A stretch of 41,083 bases of DNA from Methylobacterium sp. (GCF_028290105.1 NZ_JAQGKL010000224.1:1-41083), one strand, 5' to 3'; counted from the stretch's first letter, positions 7,715-17,282 are shown. Numbers and translations are program-made. Notes: a model not told the origin generated them from the letters alone.

Positions 7715-10700
7715 TCAGCGTTCCGTCTCGCCGACCGGTGCGGCGCCCACCACCCCGTCGTTTCCGCCGCCCGCGCTGAAGAGCTTGCGCAGGATGCCGG
7801 GGGCGAGCGCCGAGAGCGGGTTCACGCTGACGTCGGGCTTCGAGAGCCGGCCGGCCACGCGAAAGTTCAGGGCGAACAGGCCCTCGTTGCGCCCGCCGCC
7901 GAGCAATTGCCCGAGGATCGGCAGTTGCGAGACGACGTTGTTCAGGCCGTAGAGCGGCACGAAGGTGCCGTTGATGTCGGCGCGCTCCTTAGCCGTGTCC
8001 AGGAAGCCGTTCATCGTGAAGCCCATGGCGGCGTTTGAGATGGAGGCATCGCTGATATCGATGCGGCTCCCCGTGCGGGTGAAGATGGCCCGCAGGCGGT
8101 CGAATTCGACGTCGTTGCCGGCATTCTGCACCACGACCTTCCGGCCCTTGGCATCCGTGACCTCGCTCGTCGCCGGCCCCTGGGCGACGATGCTCGACAG
8201 CGCGGGCTCGTTGCGCAGGGCGAAGTTGCGGATCTGCACCGAGCCCGCCTGGGGGCCGTCGTTCAGCGCGCTCGTCATGATGAGCTTGCCGCCGTACATG
8301 CGCTTGTAGATGTCGGCGAACCGCAGGGTGGACCCGGCGTCCTGGGTCTCGATGGTGATGCCAGGGCCTCCGCGCTCCCCGTGCGTCACCTGGGCGTTGA
8401 AGCTCGCGCCCGTGAACTTGCCCTGCAGGCGGCCGCTGCGGATGTCGCGCCCGCGCAGGCTGACCTTCGCGCTGGCATTGGTCAGGGCCTCGCCGTTGAA
8501 GCCCGTGAGGATGCCGAGGCTGACGTCGGCCTCGATGTCCTTCGGGCTCGAATCGCGCGCCCCCTTGCCCTCCGGCCCCGTGAGGCCGCGCAGGAACGGC
8601 CGCGCATCCGCGACCGCGCCCTTCACCGTCAGGCGGTAGCCGTTGCCGTTGCGCTCGGCCTGAACGCGCATGTCGTCGCCCGCCGAGAGCTTGAGGCTGG
8701 TCAGGTCGGCGCGCTCGAAGCCGCCCTCGCCGTTCAGGCTGGCGCTGCCGCGCACCACCACCGGCGCGGCGTCCAGGGTGAGGTCGCGCAGGTCGAGCCC
8801 GCCATTCGCGCCGTCGACCAGGGTGAAGCTCATGCGCCCGGGCTTGCCGGCGGCCTTCGAGACGCCCGGTAGCAGGCCCTCGCTCGCCGCCCGGGCGAGA
8901 TCCGCCTCGACGCGGATCGGCGGTTTGCCGCCGCTCGCGCGGCCGATGGGCACGTTGATGCGAACGGGAATCGTGCCCGACAACTGGGGCGCCACCGGCA
9001 GGCCCTTGCGGGCCCGCAGGGCCTCGTCGACGGCGAGCGCGACGTTGACCTCGCCGGGCTGCCCGGCCTTCGGCTGGCGCAGGTCCAGCGTGAGGGCCGA
9101 GCCCATCACCCGGCCGTCGCCCTTCATGACGAAGGCGCCCCGGTCGTAGGAGACCGTGAAGCGTCCTGCCTCCAGGCGTTCCTTTCCGAAGGCCTTGTCC
9201 ACGGCGATGTCCGAGAGCGACCCGGAAATCGTCACCGGCAGGTCGGGCAGGTCGGGGATGTGCTTCAGGTTGAGCGGGAAATCGATGCGCAGGTCGGCAT
9301 TGCCCTTCACCGTCGCGGGGTCGATGTCGACGCCGGTCAGGCTCTTGAACATCTTCGTCTGGAGCAGCGAGACCAGGGCGTCGGCGCCCCCGCCGAGGCG
9401 CAGGCCGATCTGCGCCGTGACGTTGTCCGGAGTGATCTTCGGGATGACGAAGGAGCCGTCCGCGATCGCCAGGGTCCGGTTGTCCGGCATCCGCAGGTCG
9501 GCGGTGACGTTACGGATGGTGGTGGTCTGGCCCGTGATGGTGCCCGTGACCCGCCCGCGCGTCAGGGGCGGCGCATCGGGCGCCACCGTCAGCGCCGCGT
9601 CCGAGACCGCGAAGTCGATGTGGACCGCGTTGTCGGGCATCGGCTCGCCGCGCGTCGCCGCGGCGAGTTCGGTCCCGCTCATGTCCACGGTGATGTCGAC
9701 GCCCGTGACCTTGCCGCCGCGCAGGTTGTCCACGAGGTAGTTGCGGGCGGGCGGCGCCACGTGTTCCGGCCAGAGGCGCAGCGCCATGCGCGCCTCGGTG
9801 TCGGCGGCGACGATGCGCAGGGTCAGGCCGTCGTCGTCGGCGTTCGTGCCGAGCGTCCCGGTGATCCGCCCGTTCGCGGGGCCCGCCTTGACGGTGAAGT
9901 CGTCGATGACGACGCCGCCGGCCTTGCCGGTGAGGTGGGCCGAGACCGTATCGAGGGTGACCGGCTTGTCGGCGGGGTTGGCGCCGCGCAGCACCGCGTC
10001 TTTCCCCGCGAGCACCAGCGTCCAGGCGGAATCCGCGCCCGCCGGCGCCGAGGTCCAGGCACCGGTGAGATGGACCGCGTTTCCCGCGCCCCGATAGTCG
10101 AGGGCGTCGAGGTTCATCGCGCGGGTGGCCTCGTCCCAGCTCACCTCGGCGCTGAGGCTGTCGATGGTGACGGGGTTGAAATCCTTCTCCTCGACCAGGA
10201 AATTCCCGCCGCCGGTGCGGATCTCGGCCTTCATGGTCTCGATGCGCCCCGCATCGATGGCGACGTCGGCCTTGGCGGAGAGCTTCAGGTCGGTCTCCAC
10301 CGGCAGCTTGGACTGGCCGGAGAGCAGCAGGAGATCGTTGATCGGCAGGTCGTCGAGGGTGATCGTGCCGGTGCGGCGGGTGCCGCCCGCCTCGTGCAGG
10401 TCGCCCCCGAAGCGCCACTCGCCGTGTGGACCGTCGATGCGCAGTTCGAACACGCGGGCATCGCGCACCGCATCGCGACGGAACAGGCCGTTGACGTGCT
10501 CGAACACCGCCCGCTGGCGCGCGTCGTCGTCGATCAGGGTGAGGCGCCCGTTGGTGATCCGGGCCCGGTCGAGGGCGCCGACGATGCCGGCGGAATCGAG
10601 CACCACGCCGAAGATCGATCCCACGGCGGCGGAGATCGGCGAGACGCGGCCCAGCGCCGCGTCGACGCTCGGGAGCGTATGGGGCTCGACGGCGCCGGGC

Positions 10701-11164
10701 TGCACCGCGTCGGAGGCCGCGAAGGCGATGCTGCCGTCGCGGTGGACGAGGGCCGTCATCTGCAGGTCGCGGAACTCGATGGCGCGGGGCTGCACCGAGA
10801 GCCGGAGGAGGTTCCAGGTGTCGAGGCTGACCAGCGCGTGCGGCGCGCGCACCACCAGCGCGCCCTCGGGGTTGCGGATATCGAGGCCCGAGACCCGCAG
10901 CGCCAGGGATTGCTCGGAATCGAGCTCGACGGCGCTGTCGCTGAGCGCGACCCGCCAGCCCGGGCCGATGCTGGCGGCGATGGCGGAGGCCACCCGCTCG
11001 GACATGCCGTCGATGCGCAGCGGACCCATGGACAGGCGGGCGACGAGGCCCCCGACGGCGAGCACGAACACGACGAGGACGGCCGCCACCAGCCAGAGCA
11101 GCGGGCGCCGCCGCCCGGCCGACCGCGCGGGTCGCGAACCTGTGGCCGTTTCCTGGTCCATCAA
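7715..11164 (-). CDS. AsmA/YhdP-like envelope protein (DUF3971 / AsmA C-terminal)
   Basis: A 1149-residue protein anchored by one N-terminal transmembrane helix (about residues 24-46, LLWLVAAVLVVFVLAVGGLV) after a basic cytoplasmic leader. The rest is a long periplasmic region dominated by repeating beta-strand pattern, typical of the DUF3971/AsmA_2 superfamily to which E. coli YhdP and TamB belong. These proteins are thought to form a hydrophobic groove carrying phospholipids between inner and outer membrane; transfer activity here is inferred from family. The C-terminus (NNVVSQLPILGQLLGG...LFALNFRVAGRLSKPDVSVNPLSALAPGILR) is the conserved AsmA_2 end. It is convergent with tyrS and divergent from bcp. 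Confidence 0.88.
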   Translation of the reverse strand: MMDQETATGSRPARSAGRRRPLLWLVAAVLVVFVLAVGGLVARLSMGPLRIDGMSERVASAIAASIGPGWRVALSDSAVELDSEQSLALRVSGLDIRNPEGALVVRAPHALVSLDTWNLLRLSVQPRAIEFRDLQMTALVHRDGSIAFAASDAVQPGAVEPHTLPSVDAALGRVSPISAAVGSIFGVVLDSAGIVGALDRARITNGRLTLIDDDARQRAVFEHVNGLFRRDAVRDARVFELRIDGPHGEWRFGGDLHEAGGTRRTGTITLDDLPINDLLLLSGQSKLPVETDLKLSAKADVAIDAGRIETMKAEIRTGGGNFLVEEKDFNPVTIDSLSAEVSWDEATRAMNLDALDYRGAGNAVHLTGAWTSAPAGADSAWTLVLAGKDAVLRGANPADKPVTLDTVSAHLTGKAGGVVIDDFTVKAGPANGRITGTLGTNADDDGLTLRIVAADTEARMALRLWPEHVAPPARNYLVDNLRGGKVTGVDITVDMSGTELAAATRGEPMPDNAVHIDFAVSDAALTVAPDAPPLTRGRVTGTITGQTTTIRNVTADLRMPDNRTLAIADGSFVIPKITPDNVTAQIGLRLGGGADALVSLLQTKMFKSLTGVDIDPATVKGNADLRIDFPLNLKHIPDLPDLPVTISGSLSDIAVDKAFGKERLEAGRFTVSYDRGAFVMKGDGRVMGSALTLDLRQPKAGQPGEVNVALAVDEALRARKGLPVAPQLSGTIPVRINVPIGRASGGKPPIRVEADLARAASEGLLPGVSKAAGKPGRMSFTLVDGANGGLDLRDLTLDAAPVVVRGSASLNGEGGFERADLTSLKLSAGDDMRVQAERNGNGYRLTVKGAVADARPFLRGLTGPEGKGARDSSPKDIEADVSLGILTGFNGEALTNASAKVSLRGRDIRSGRLQGKFTGASFNAQVTHGERGGPGITIETQDAGSTLRFADIYKRMYGGKLIMTSALNDGPQAGSVQIRNFALRNEPALSSIVAQGPATSEVTDAKGRKVVVQNAGNDVEFDRLRAIFTRTGSRIDISDASISNAAMGFTMNGFLDTAKERADINGTFVPLYGLNNVVSQLPILGQLLGGGRNEGLFALNFRVAGRLSKPDVSVNPLSALAPGILRKLFSAGGGNDGVVGAAPVGETER

Positions 11165-11315
11165 TCCTTGTGCCGCTGGATCGGAACGTCCCCTCGGGCT
11201 ATCGAGCGGCTGTCCTACGGGTTTCAGCTATCGACGCCGGTCGTTCGCCTCGGGCTGCCGGCTCCGCCTCGACGCAACTCTATTGGCACACCATCAATCG
11301 GCCGAAAGGAAGGCG

Positions 11316-11783
11316 ATGCCCCTCGATACCGGAGATCTGGCGCCCGCGTTCACCCTGGCGGGTGCCGGCGGTGAAACAATCAGCTTGGAGGGCCTCAAGG
11401 GCCGCAAGGCCGTCCTCTACTTCTATCCCAAGGATGACACGAGCGGTTGTACCCTGGAGGCGCAGGGCTTCAACGCCCTGGCATCCGAGTTCGCGGCGGC
11501 TGACGCCATCGTGATCGGGATCTCGCCGGATTCGGTGAAGAGCCACGACAAGTTCCGGGCGAAGTACGGCCTCACCTTTCCGCTCGGCTCCGACGAGGGC
11601 AAGGCCATGCTGGAGGCCTACGGGGTCTGGGCCGAGAAGAGCATGTACGGCCGCAAGTACATGGGCGTGGAGCGCACCACGATGCTCATCGACCGCGAGG
11701 GACGCATCGCGCGGATCTGGCCCAAGGTGAAGGTGCCGGGGCACGCGGAGGAGGTGCTCGCCGCCGCGCGGGCTCTGGCCTAG
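11316..11783 (+). CDS. bcp: Thioredoxin-dependent thiol peroxidase, Bcp/PrxQ type, single cysteine
   Basis: A 155-residue peroxiredoxin that reduces hydroperoxides. The fold signature FYPKDDTSGCTLEA (36-49) carries the peroxidatic Cys45. E. coli Bcp has its resolving cysteine five residues later; here that position is Gln50 and there is no other cysteine in the protein. This makes it a 1-Cys enzyme that must be resolved by an external thiol. The ATG at 11316 is preceded by GAAAGGAAGG. It is divergent from the AsmA-like gene (151-base gap) and followed 92 bases later by the M23 peptidase gene. Confidence 0.95.
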   Translation: MPLDTGDLAPAFTLAGAGGETISLEGLKGRKAVLYFYPKDDTSGCTLEAQGFNALASEFAAADAIVIGISPDSVKSHDKFRAKYGLTFPLGSDEGKAMLEAYGVWAEKSMYGRKYMGVERTTMLIDREGRIARIWPKVKVPGHAEEVLAAARALA

Positions 11784-11875
11784 GCGCGCGGACCCGGCTC
11801 GGGGCTCGGGGTGCCTTGGCGGTTCATTAACCGTGATTCGTGCAGGGTGGGTGCGTGGATCAGGTCACGCGTCCC

Positions 11876-13093
11876 ATGCCAACTCCCCATCGTCCCCAGG
11901 CCCACAAGGCCACCCGCCCCACCGTCCCAGAGGTCTCTCGCTCGCCCCTGCGGCAGCGCCTGCTCGCCGGCGCGCTCGCGCTGGCGACACTCTGGGCCGG
12001 CGGGGCGACCTACTACCTCGTCTTCCACGACGAGGTCCTGGCGCGCTTCGTCTCGCAACAGAGCGCGATCCAGTACGATTACGAGGAGCGGATCGGCGCC
12101 CTGCGCCTGCAGCTCGACCGCGCCGCCACGGAACAGGCCGCGGCACGCGACGGCATCGCCCAGCGCATGGCCGAACTCGGCCGCCGCCAGGCCGCGATGG
12201 AAGCCCGCCAAGCGCTCCTCGCCACCCTGACGGGCGAATCCGGAGCGCTGCCGGCGCCGACGCCGACGTCCGAGGAGGCGCCAGCCGCCGAGACGCCGAC
12301 CCGCGCCCTCGGCGCAAAGCCCTTCCCCACCCCATTCCCCACTCAAGACGCTCTCGAACTGCGCACCCGCGACGAGGCCCTGCCCGGCCGCCAATCGGCG
12401 CGTCTCGTCGAGACCCGCGTGGCGGCGCTGGAACGGCGCCTCGACGGCCTCGCGGAGGCGCAGACCCGTCTCCTCGACGGCATCGGCCTTCGCGCGGGTC
12501 GCGGCGTGCAGCGCCTGCGCGGCCTCGTCGCCCGCCTCGGCCTCGATCCCACGCGCTTCGAGCGGAGCCGGGAACCCGGCATCGGCGGCCCCCTCGTGCC
12601 CCTGAGCAGTGACGCCTTCGGCTTCGCGCTCCTGCAGACGCAGCGTTCTATCGCCGAGGAGACGCGGCTGCGGCACATGGCCGGGACGCTGCCCCTGCGG
12701 CGGCCCCTCTCCGGCACCATGAGCCTGTCGAGCAATTTCGGCGCCCGCCTCGATCCGTTCACGCGCGGCTACGCCATGCATACGGGCATGGACATGCGGG
12801 CGGAGACCGGCGAACCGGCCCGCGCCACGGCCGCCGGCCGGGTCACGCTCGCCGATTACAGCGGCGGCTACGGGAACATGGTCGAGGTCGATCACGGCCA
12901 CGGGCTCGTCACCCGCTATGCCCATCTCTCGGCCTTCGACGTCTCGGCCGGCCAATGGGTCGAGGCCGGCGCCATCGTGGGCCGCGTCGGATCGACGGGC
13001 CGCTCGACGGGCAGCCACCTGCACTACGAGACCCGGATCGACGGCGAACCCGTCGACCCCATGCGCTTCCTGCGGGCCGCCGACGCGCTCTAG
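11876..13093 (+). CDS. Membrane-anchored M23 family metallopeptidase with coiled coil
   Basis: Probable peptidoglycan endopeptidase or amidase activator of the LytM/M23 family, 405 residues from ATG 11876; in-frame GTG starts at 11840 and 11855 are possible. The order is a basic N-terminus, one transmembrane anchor (LLAGALALATLWAGGATYYLVF), a long helical Glu/Arg/Ala-rich coiled-coil region, then the C-terminal M23 domain. Zinc and catalytic motifs are visible: GYAMHTGMD (HxxxD), GNMVEVDHGHG, YAHLS and HLHYE (HxH). All are intact, so it should be an active hydrolase rather than a degenerate LytM. Its architecture resembles Mpg/DipM/NlpD-type division or side-wall hydrolases. Confidence 0.9.
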   Translation: MPTPHRPQAHKATRPTVPEVSRSPLRQRLLAGALALATLWAGGATYYLVFHDEVLARFVSQQSAIQYDYEERIGALRLQLDRAATEQAAARDGIAQRMAELGRRQAAMEARQALLATLTGESGALPAPTPTSEEAPAAETPTRALGAKPFPTPFPTQDALELRTRDEALPGRQSARLVETRVAALERRLDGLAEAQTRLLDGIGLRAGRGVQRLRGLVARLGLDPTRFERSREPGIGGPLVPLSSDAFGFALLQTQRSIAEETRLRHMAGTLPLRRPLSGTMSLSSNFGARLDPFTRGYAMHTGMDMRAETGEPARATAAGRVTLADYSGGYGNMVEVDHGHGLVTRYAHLSAFDVSAGQWVEAGAIVGRVGSTGRSTGSHLHYETRIDGEPVDPMRFLRAADAL

Positions 13094-13113
13094 GCGCCTC
13101 GGCGATTCCGACT

Positions 13114-14242
13114 CTACTCGATGTCCTCGACGACGTCGGCGCCGCCATAGACGCGCTGCGCCAGGGAGGCTTCCATGAACGGGTCGAGGGCGCCGTCGAG
13201 CACCGCGTCCGGATCGGTGGACTGGGTGCCCGTGCGCAGGTCCTTCACCAGCTGGTACGGCTGCAGCACGTAGCTTCGGATCTGGTGACCCCAGCCGATG
13301 TCGGTCTTCGCGGCGGCCTCGGCGCTGGCCTTCTCTTCCCGCTTCTTCAGCTCGGCCTCGTACATGCGGGCGCGCAGCATGTTCCAGGCGGTGGCCCGGT
13401 TCTTGTGCTGCGAGCGCTCCTGCTGGCAGGCCACCACGATCCCCGTGGGAATGTGGGTGATGCGCACGGCCGAATCGGTGGTGTTGACGTGCTGGCCGCC
13501 GGCACCCGACGAGCGGTAGGTGTCGATCCGGCAGTCGGATTCCTTGATCTCGATCTCGATCCGGTCGTCGATCACCGGATAGACCCAGACGCTGGCGAAG
13601 CTCGTGTGCCGCCGGGCGCTCGAATCGTAGGGCGAGATCCGGACCAGCCGGTGCACGCCGGATTCGGTCTTGAGCCAGCCATAGGCGTTATGGCCCTTGA
13701 TCAGGAGCGTGGCGCCCTTGATGCCGGCCTCGTCGCCGTTCGACCACTCGACGATCTCGACCTTGTACTTCCGGCGCTCGGCCCAGCGGCCATACATGCG
13801 CTGGAGCATGTTGGCCCAGTCCTGGCTCTCGGTGCCACCGGCGCCCGAATGGACTTCCAGATAGGTGTCGAAGCCGTCGGCCTCGCCGGAGAGCAGCGTC
13901 TCGATCTGGCGGCGCGCGGCCTCCTTCTCGACGGCGCGCACGCCCGCCTCGCCCTCCTGGATGGTGGCCTCGTCGCCCTCCATCTCACCGAGTTCGATGA
14001 GCGTGTGGGAATCCTCGAGGTCCTGGCTCAGCTTGCGGATCGCGCCGACGGCGTCGTCGAGCTGCGTGCGCTCGCGCATCACCTTCTGGGCCGCGTCGGC
14101 GTCGTTCCAGAGCTCGGGGTTCTCGGACGCCGCGTTCAGTTCCGCGAGGCGTTTTTCGACGGTATGCCAGTCAAAGATGCCTCCTCAGCAGTCCGATCGA
14201 CTGCTTGGCGGCATCCGAGAGTTGTTCGATCTCGGCGCGCAT
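13114..14242 (-). CDS. prfB: Peptide chain release factor 2, expressed by programmed +1 frameshift
   Basis: RF2 recognises UGA and UAA and triggers peptide release. The reading frame begins at ATG 14242 ([14 protein letters not shown]) and meets an in-frame TGA at 14173-14171 after 23 codons. It resumes one base further on as [12 protein letters not shown] and runs to 13114, giving about 375 residues. The junction, minus strand AGGAGGCATCTTTGAC, matches the E. coli prfB slippery site (internal Shine-Dalgarno, three bases, CTT TGA C). The GGQ motif is intact ([10 protein letters not shown]) and the anticodon-like tripeptide region reads [10 protein letters not shown] conceptual ORF started at 14082 would miss the N-terminus. 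Confidence 0.96.
14167..14185 (-). promoter_or_regulatory. RF2 programmed +1 ribosomal frameshift site
   Basis: On the minus strand the site reads AGG AGG CAT CTT TGA C. The AGGAGG acts as an internal Shine-Dalgarno sequence placed three bases before the CTT slippery codon, and TGA is the RF2-decoded stop. When RF2 is scarce, the ribosome slips from CTT to TTT and continues with GAC. This gives autoregulation of RF2 level. Spacing and bases match the well-studied E. coli element closely. Confidence 0.95.
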
Positions 14243-14482
14243 CTGGTGTTTCGGGCTCGTGTGTGGGGATCTGTGGGACGGGGTGATACCGGCCAGCCCG
14301 GACGGTGTAAACGGCTGGCGCCCGCTGCCTTGCGCCGCCATACCGAACGCGCGGGGCTTCCGGCATCCCGTGCCGCGGCCTCAGCCGCGCATGACAGCGT
14401 TCGACCGAAAACACCCGGTTCGTCCTCACGCCGCGACGCGAGGCCTTTTGCCTTGGGCGTGGTTCAGCGGGAAACGAGCGTC

Positions 14483-14866
14483 CTACTGGATCGCCGGACG
14501 CACGAAATCCTGCGGGCCGATCCGGGCCGGGGCGAGGACGAATTCGCGCGGGCGATGACGCTTGTTCAGCGGGCCTTCCGTGACGCCGTCGCTGTAATAA
14601 TCGGTCCCGGTCAGGCCGAAGCCGCCGCCGTTCATCACGTGCGGCACCGGCACGGCACGCGGATCATCCGGGATCGGGCGGCCGCTGCTCGGGCTGGTCG
14701 GCAGCACCACGGGGCCGTGGGCGCCGAGATAGAGCATCTGCGCGCTCGCCGTGGAGACGATCCCGAATCCGAGAAGGCCGGCGGCGAGGGCGATTCGCAA
14801 AGTCAGCAGCACGAAGGAACTCCGGCGGGCAGCCTGGGTCGGTAATGACGCGCCCGGTGCGACCAT
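14483..14866 (-). CDS. Small exported protein of unknown function
   Basis: A 127-residue product with an N-terminal signal peptide (hydrophobic LRIALAAGLLGFGIV, predicted cleavage after STASA before QMLYLG). The mature part of about 85 residues is rich in Pro, Gly and Asp with GAHGPVVLPT, DYYSDGVTEGP and a basic C-terminal third. There are no cysteines and no recognised domain. The assigned start (ATG 14866) leaves a somewhat long n-region, so a later start is possible. It stands alone, about 240 bases upstream of prfB on the same strand. Confidence 0.65.
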   Translation of the reverse strand: MVAPGASLPTQAARRSSFVLLTLRIALAAGLLGFGIVSTASAQMLYLGAHGPVVLPTSPSSGRPIPDDPRAVPVPHVMNGGGFGLTGTDYYSDGVTEGPLNKRHRPREFVLAPARIGPQDFVRPAIQ

Positions 14867-14978
14867 GGCCGAACACGGCCGTGATGTCCGTGTCCGAAGT
14901 GCCGCAATCGCCGGGTAAGCGCGCGCTGTCCCCGGTCCACTTGAGTTACACTTGAGTCTTGGAACGACGCGCCCGGCC

Positions 14979-15191
14979 TCAGCCCTTCGCGCGCACCACC
15001 ACGGTGGGCTCGCGCAGGAGCGGCTCGCAGGTGGTGTAGAACCCGTTCAGCACGGTCGGGCGCGAATCGCAGGCGTAGCCGACACCCGGCGCGGGCGCGG
15101 GCACCGGGTCGCGGGCGACGATGGGCTTGGGCGCGCAGGCACCGGCGGCTCCGGTCAGCGCCAGCGCGACGGCAAGGGTCAAACGACGCAT
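14979..15191 (-). CDS. Small putative lipoprotein
   Basis: A 70-residue protein with a short signal sequence (MRRLTLAVALALTGAAGAC) whose Cys19 follows Ala-Gly-Ala, a weak but plausible lipobox. The mature part is a Pro/Ala-rich linker then a short region with two further cysteines (GYACDSRP and YTTCEPL) that could form a periplasmic disulphide. No family is recognised. It lies 153 bases downstream from the end of the aminotransferase unit but is separately readable on the minus strand. Confidence 0.6.
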   Translation of the reverse strand: MRRLTLAVALALTGAAGACAPKPIVARDPVPAPAPGVGYACDSRPTVLNGFYTTCEPLLREPTVVVRAKG

Positions 15192-15344
15192 ACGATCCTC
15201 GGAACTCGACGTAGCGGCCGCATGTCGAGGCGCGGCGCCGCACGACCCTGCGGACGGCGCGCCGCCCTGACAAGCACATCGGGCCGATCCGGGCCGCTTT
15301 GCCGGAGCCTGTCTCCCGGCCGCAACAACCGGCCGGGGCTCGCA

Positions 15345-16577
15345 TCAGCCCGCTTTCGAGAGCGACGCCTCGGGCAGCGTCACGACGTTGTGCAGCGTCT
15401 TGTCCGCGCTGTCGAAGAAGCGGCGGATGTTGCGCGCCGCCTGGCGAATCCGCTGCTCGTTCTCGACCAGCGCGATGCGCACGTAATTGTCGCCGTGCTC
15501 GCCGAACCCGATGCCGGGCGCCACCGCCACGTCCGACTTCTCCAGGAGGAGCTTGGAGAATTCGAGGCTGCCCAGCGCCTGGTACTTCTCCGGGATCGGC
15601 ACCCAGGCGAACATCGAGGCGGAGGGCGTCGGGATCTTCCAGCCGTTCTTGCCAAAGGATTCGATCAACGCGTCGCGGCGCTTCTTGTAGATGGCGCGCA
15701 TCTCGACGATGCAATCCTCCGGCCCGTTGAGGGCGGCGGTGGCCGCCACCTGGATCGGCGTGAAGGCGCCGTAATCGAGGTAGGACTTCACGCGGGTCAG
15801 CGCCGCCAGAAGGCGCTCGTTGCCCACCGCGAAGCCCATGCGCCAGCCGGCCATGGAGAAGGTCTTCGAGAGCGACGAGAACTCCACCGTGCAGTCGATG
15901 GCGCCCGGGACCTCGAGAACGGAGGGCGGCGGCTCGCCGTCGAAATAGACCTCCGCGTAGGCGAGGTCGGAGAGGATGATGATCTCGTGGCGCTTGGCGA
16001 AGGCGACGAGGTCCCGATAGAAATCGAGGCTCGCCACGTAGGCCGTCGGGTTCGAGGGATAGCAGACCACGATCGCCACGGGCTTCGGGATCGAGTGCTG
16101 CATCGCCTTCTCGACCGCCGGGAAGAAGGCCGGGGTCGGCTCGGCCGGGACGGAGCGGATGACGCCGCCCGCCATCAGGAAGCCGAAGGCGTGGATCGGG
16201 TAGCTCGGATTGGGCACCAGCACCACGTCGCCCGGCGCGGTGATCGCCTGGGCCATGTTGGCGAAGCCCTCCTTCGAGCCCAGCGTCGCCACGACCTGGG
16301 TGTCGGGGTTCAGGCTCACGCCGAAGCGGCGCTTGTAATAGTTCGCCTGGGCGCGACGCAGGCCCGCGATGCCCTTGGACGACGAGTAGCGGTCCGTGCG
16401 CGGCCGCCCGGCCGTCTCGACCAGCTTGGCGATGACGTGGCGCGGCGCATCGAGGTCCGGGTTGCCCATGCCGAGGTCGATGATGTCGGCGCCGTTGGCG
16501 CGGGCCTGGGCCTTGATCCGGTTCACCTGCTCGAACACGTAAGGGGGCAGGCGCTTGATGCGGTGGAAGTCGGTCAT
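15345..16577 (-). CDS. alaC: PLP-dependent aminotransferase, AlaC / LL-diaminopimelate aminotransferase type
   Basis: A 410-residue fold-type I class I/II aminotransferase. The chosen ATG at 16577 gives MTDFHRIKRLPPYVF, the typical AlaC N-terminus; a frame from 16631 adds 18 residues without a better ribosome site. Visible elements are IIDLGMGNPDLDAP (32-45), YPSNPTAYV (cofactor Asn), ILSDLAYAEVYFDG (Asp/Tyr of the PLP site) and SLSKTFSMAGWRMGF with the Schiff-base Lys238. The conserved C-terminal Arg lies in YVRIALVEN. It probably interconverts pyruvate and alanine with glutamate; diaminopimelate aminotransferase cannot be ruled out. Confidence 0.9.
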   Translation of the reverse strand: MTDFHRIKRLPPYVFEQVNRIKAQARANGADIIDLGMGNPDLDAPRHVIAKLVETAGRPRTDRYSSSKGIAGLRRAQANYYKRRFGVSLNPDTQVVATLGSKEGFANMAQAITAPGDVVLVPNPSYPIHAFGFLMAGGVIRSVPAEPTPAFFPAVEKAMQHSIPKPVAIVVCYPSNPTAYVASLDFYRDLVAFAKRHEIIILSDLAYAEVYFDGEPPPSVLEVPGAIDCTVEFSSLSKTFSMAGWRMGFAVGNERLLAALTRVKSYLDYGAFTPIQVAATAALNGPEDCIVEMRAIYKKRRDALIESFGKNGWKIPTPSASMFAWVPIPEKYQALGSLEFSKLLLEKSDVAVAPGIGFGEHGDNYVRIALVENEQRIRQAARNIRRFFDSADKTLHNVVTLPEASLSKAG

Positions 16578-16824
16578 GGCCTTCACGGTGTCCAGAAGCA
16601 CGAGGTTGGCAAGAGCACGAGGGCGGAACACGGGGCCCGGGGCCGGCGCGCGACGCTGTCATCAACCCGAGACGGAGGCGTGGTCTAGACCGGATGACCC
16701 TCGGGTGGAATCCGGCCGTCTTTTGACGGCGCCGCCCTGCGCGGGGCCATCGAAGAATTCGCACGCTCCCAGAGCATCTAGCAGTTTTGTGCCGCGACGC
16801 CGAACGATATCTGGGGCGCGCCGG

Positions 16825-17139
16825 TCAGGGCTTGGCGCCCTCGGCGGAGCGGCCGCGGGCCTCGTTGCGGCCTCGCGCCGCCAGGAGTTCGTCTTCCAGC
16901 GCCTTGGTGCCCTCGGCCGATTTCGCCCGGATGGGCCGCGCCGGCGCCGAGACGCCGACCGGCAGGAAGTCGTCGCCGCCGCGACGCGACTGGGCCACGA
17001 AATCCGGCGTCTTCTTCGGCGGCCCGGCCTCGCCCGTGCCGTAGGCGGCACGCATGGGGTTGAGGTCGCCGGAACAGGCGCCGAGCAGGCCGGCGAGGGC
17101 CAGGGCGGCGACAAACTGAGGGTTGTGAAGCCGGGACAT
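16825..17139 (-). CDS. Small lipoprotein of unknown function
   Basis: A 104-residue lipoprotein starting at ATG 17139 (MSRLHNPQFVAALALAGLLG then the lipidated Cys22, lipobox LLGAC). The mature protein has Gly/Pro-rich PMRAAYGTGEAGPPKKTPDF, a motif DFLPVGV and a charged C-terminal helix (GTKALEDELLAARGRNEARGR). Proteins of this plan with the FLPVGV stretch look conserved among Rhizobiales, as far as I recall, but have no assigned role; a remote resemblance to BamF (DUF3035) is possible but not supported by clear motifs. It is divergent from phaC with a 143-base gap. Confidence 0.72.
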   Translation of the reverse strand: MSRLHNPQFVAALALAGLLGACSGDLNPMRAAYGTGEAGPPKKTPDFVAQSRRGGDDFLPVGVSAPARPIRAKSAEGTKALEDELLAARGRNEARGRSAEGAKP

Positions 17140-17282
17140 GGGGAAGTCGGCCGTTTGGTTGGCATGCGCTCTGGCGGAACTGCGCGATGGCGCGTTAATT
17201 TGTCGGAAACGAGGCCCACGCGGCCACGCGGCAGGCGTCGCGGGACCGACGGACGGGCGACAAGCCGGGGAGAGACGCACGC

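Noticed and set aside
9260..11374. 704-residue plus-strand open frame opposite the AsmA-like gene
   Set aside because: Low-complexity Gly/Arg/Asp/His translation without a domain; the minus-strand frame has a membrane anchor and AsmA features.
14243..14482. 240-bp gap upstream of prfB checked for an extra gene or RNA
   Set aside because: Frames through it are Arg/Pro-rich shadows and no RNA structure or regulatory motif stood out.
16715..16730. Small hairpin GCCGTC-TTTT-GACGGC upstream of the alaC start
   Set aside because: Only six base pairs, no associated gene end on either strand; likely chance.
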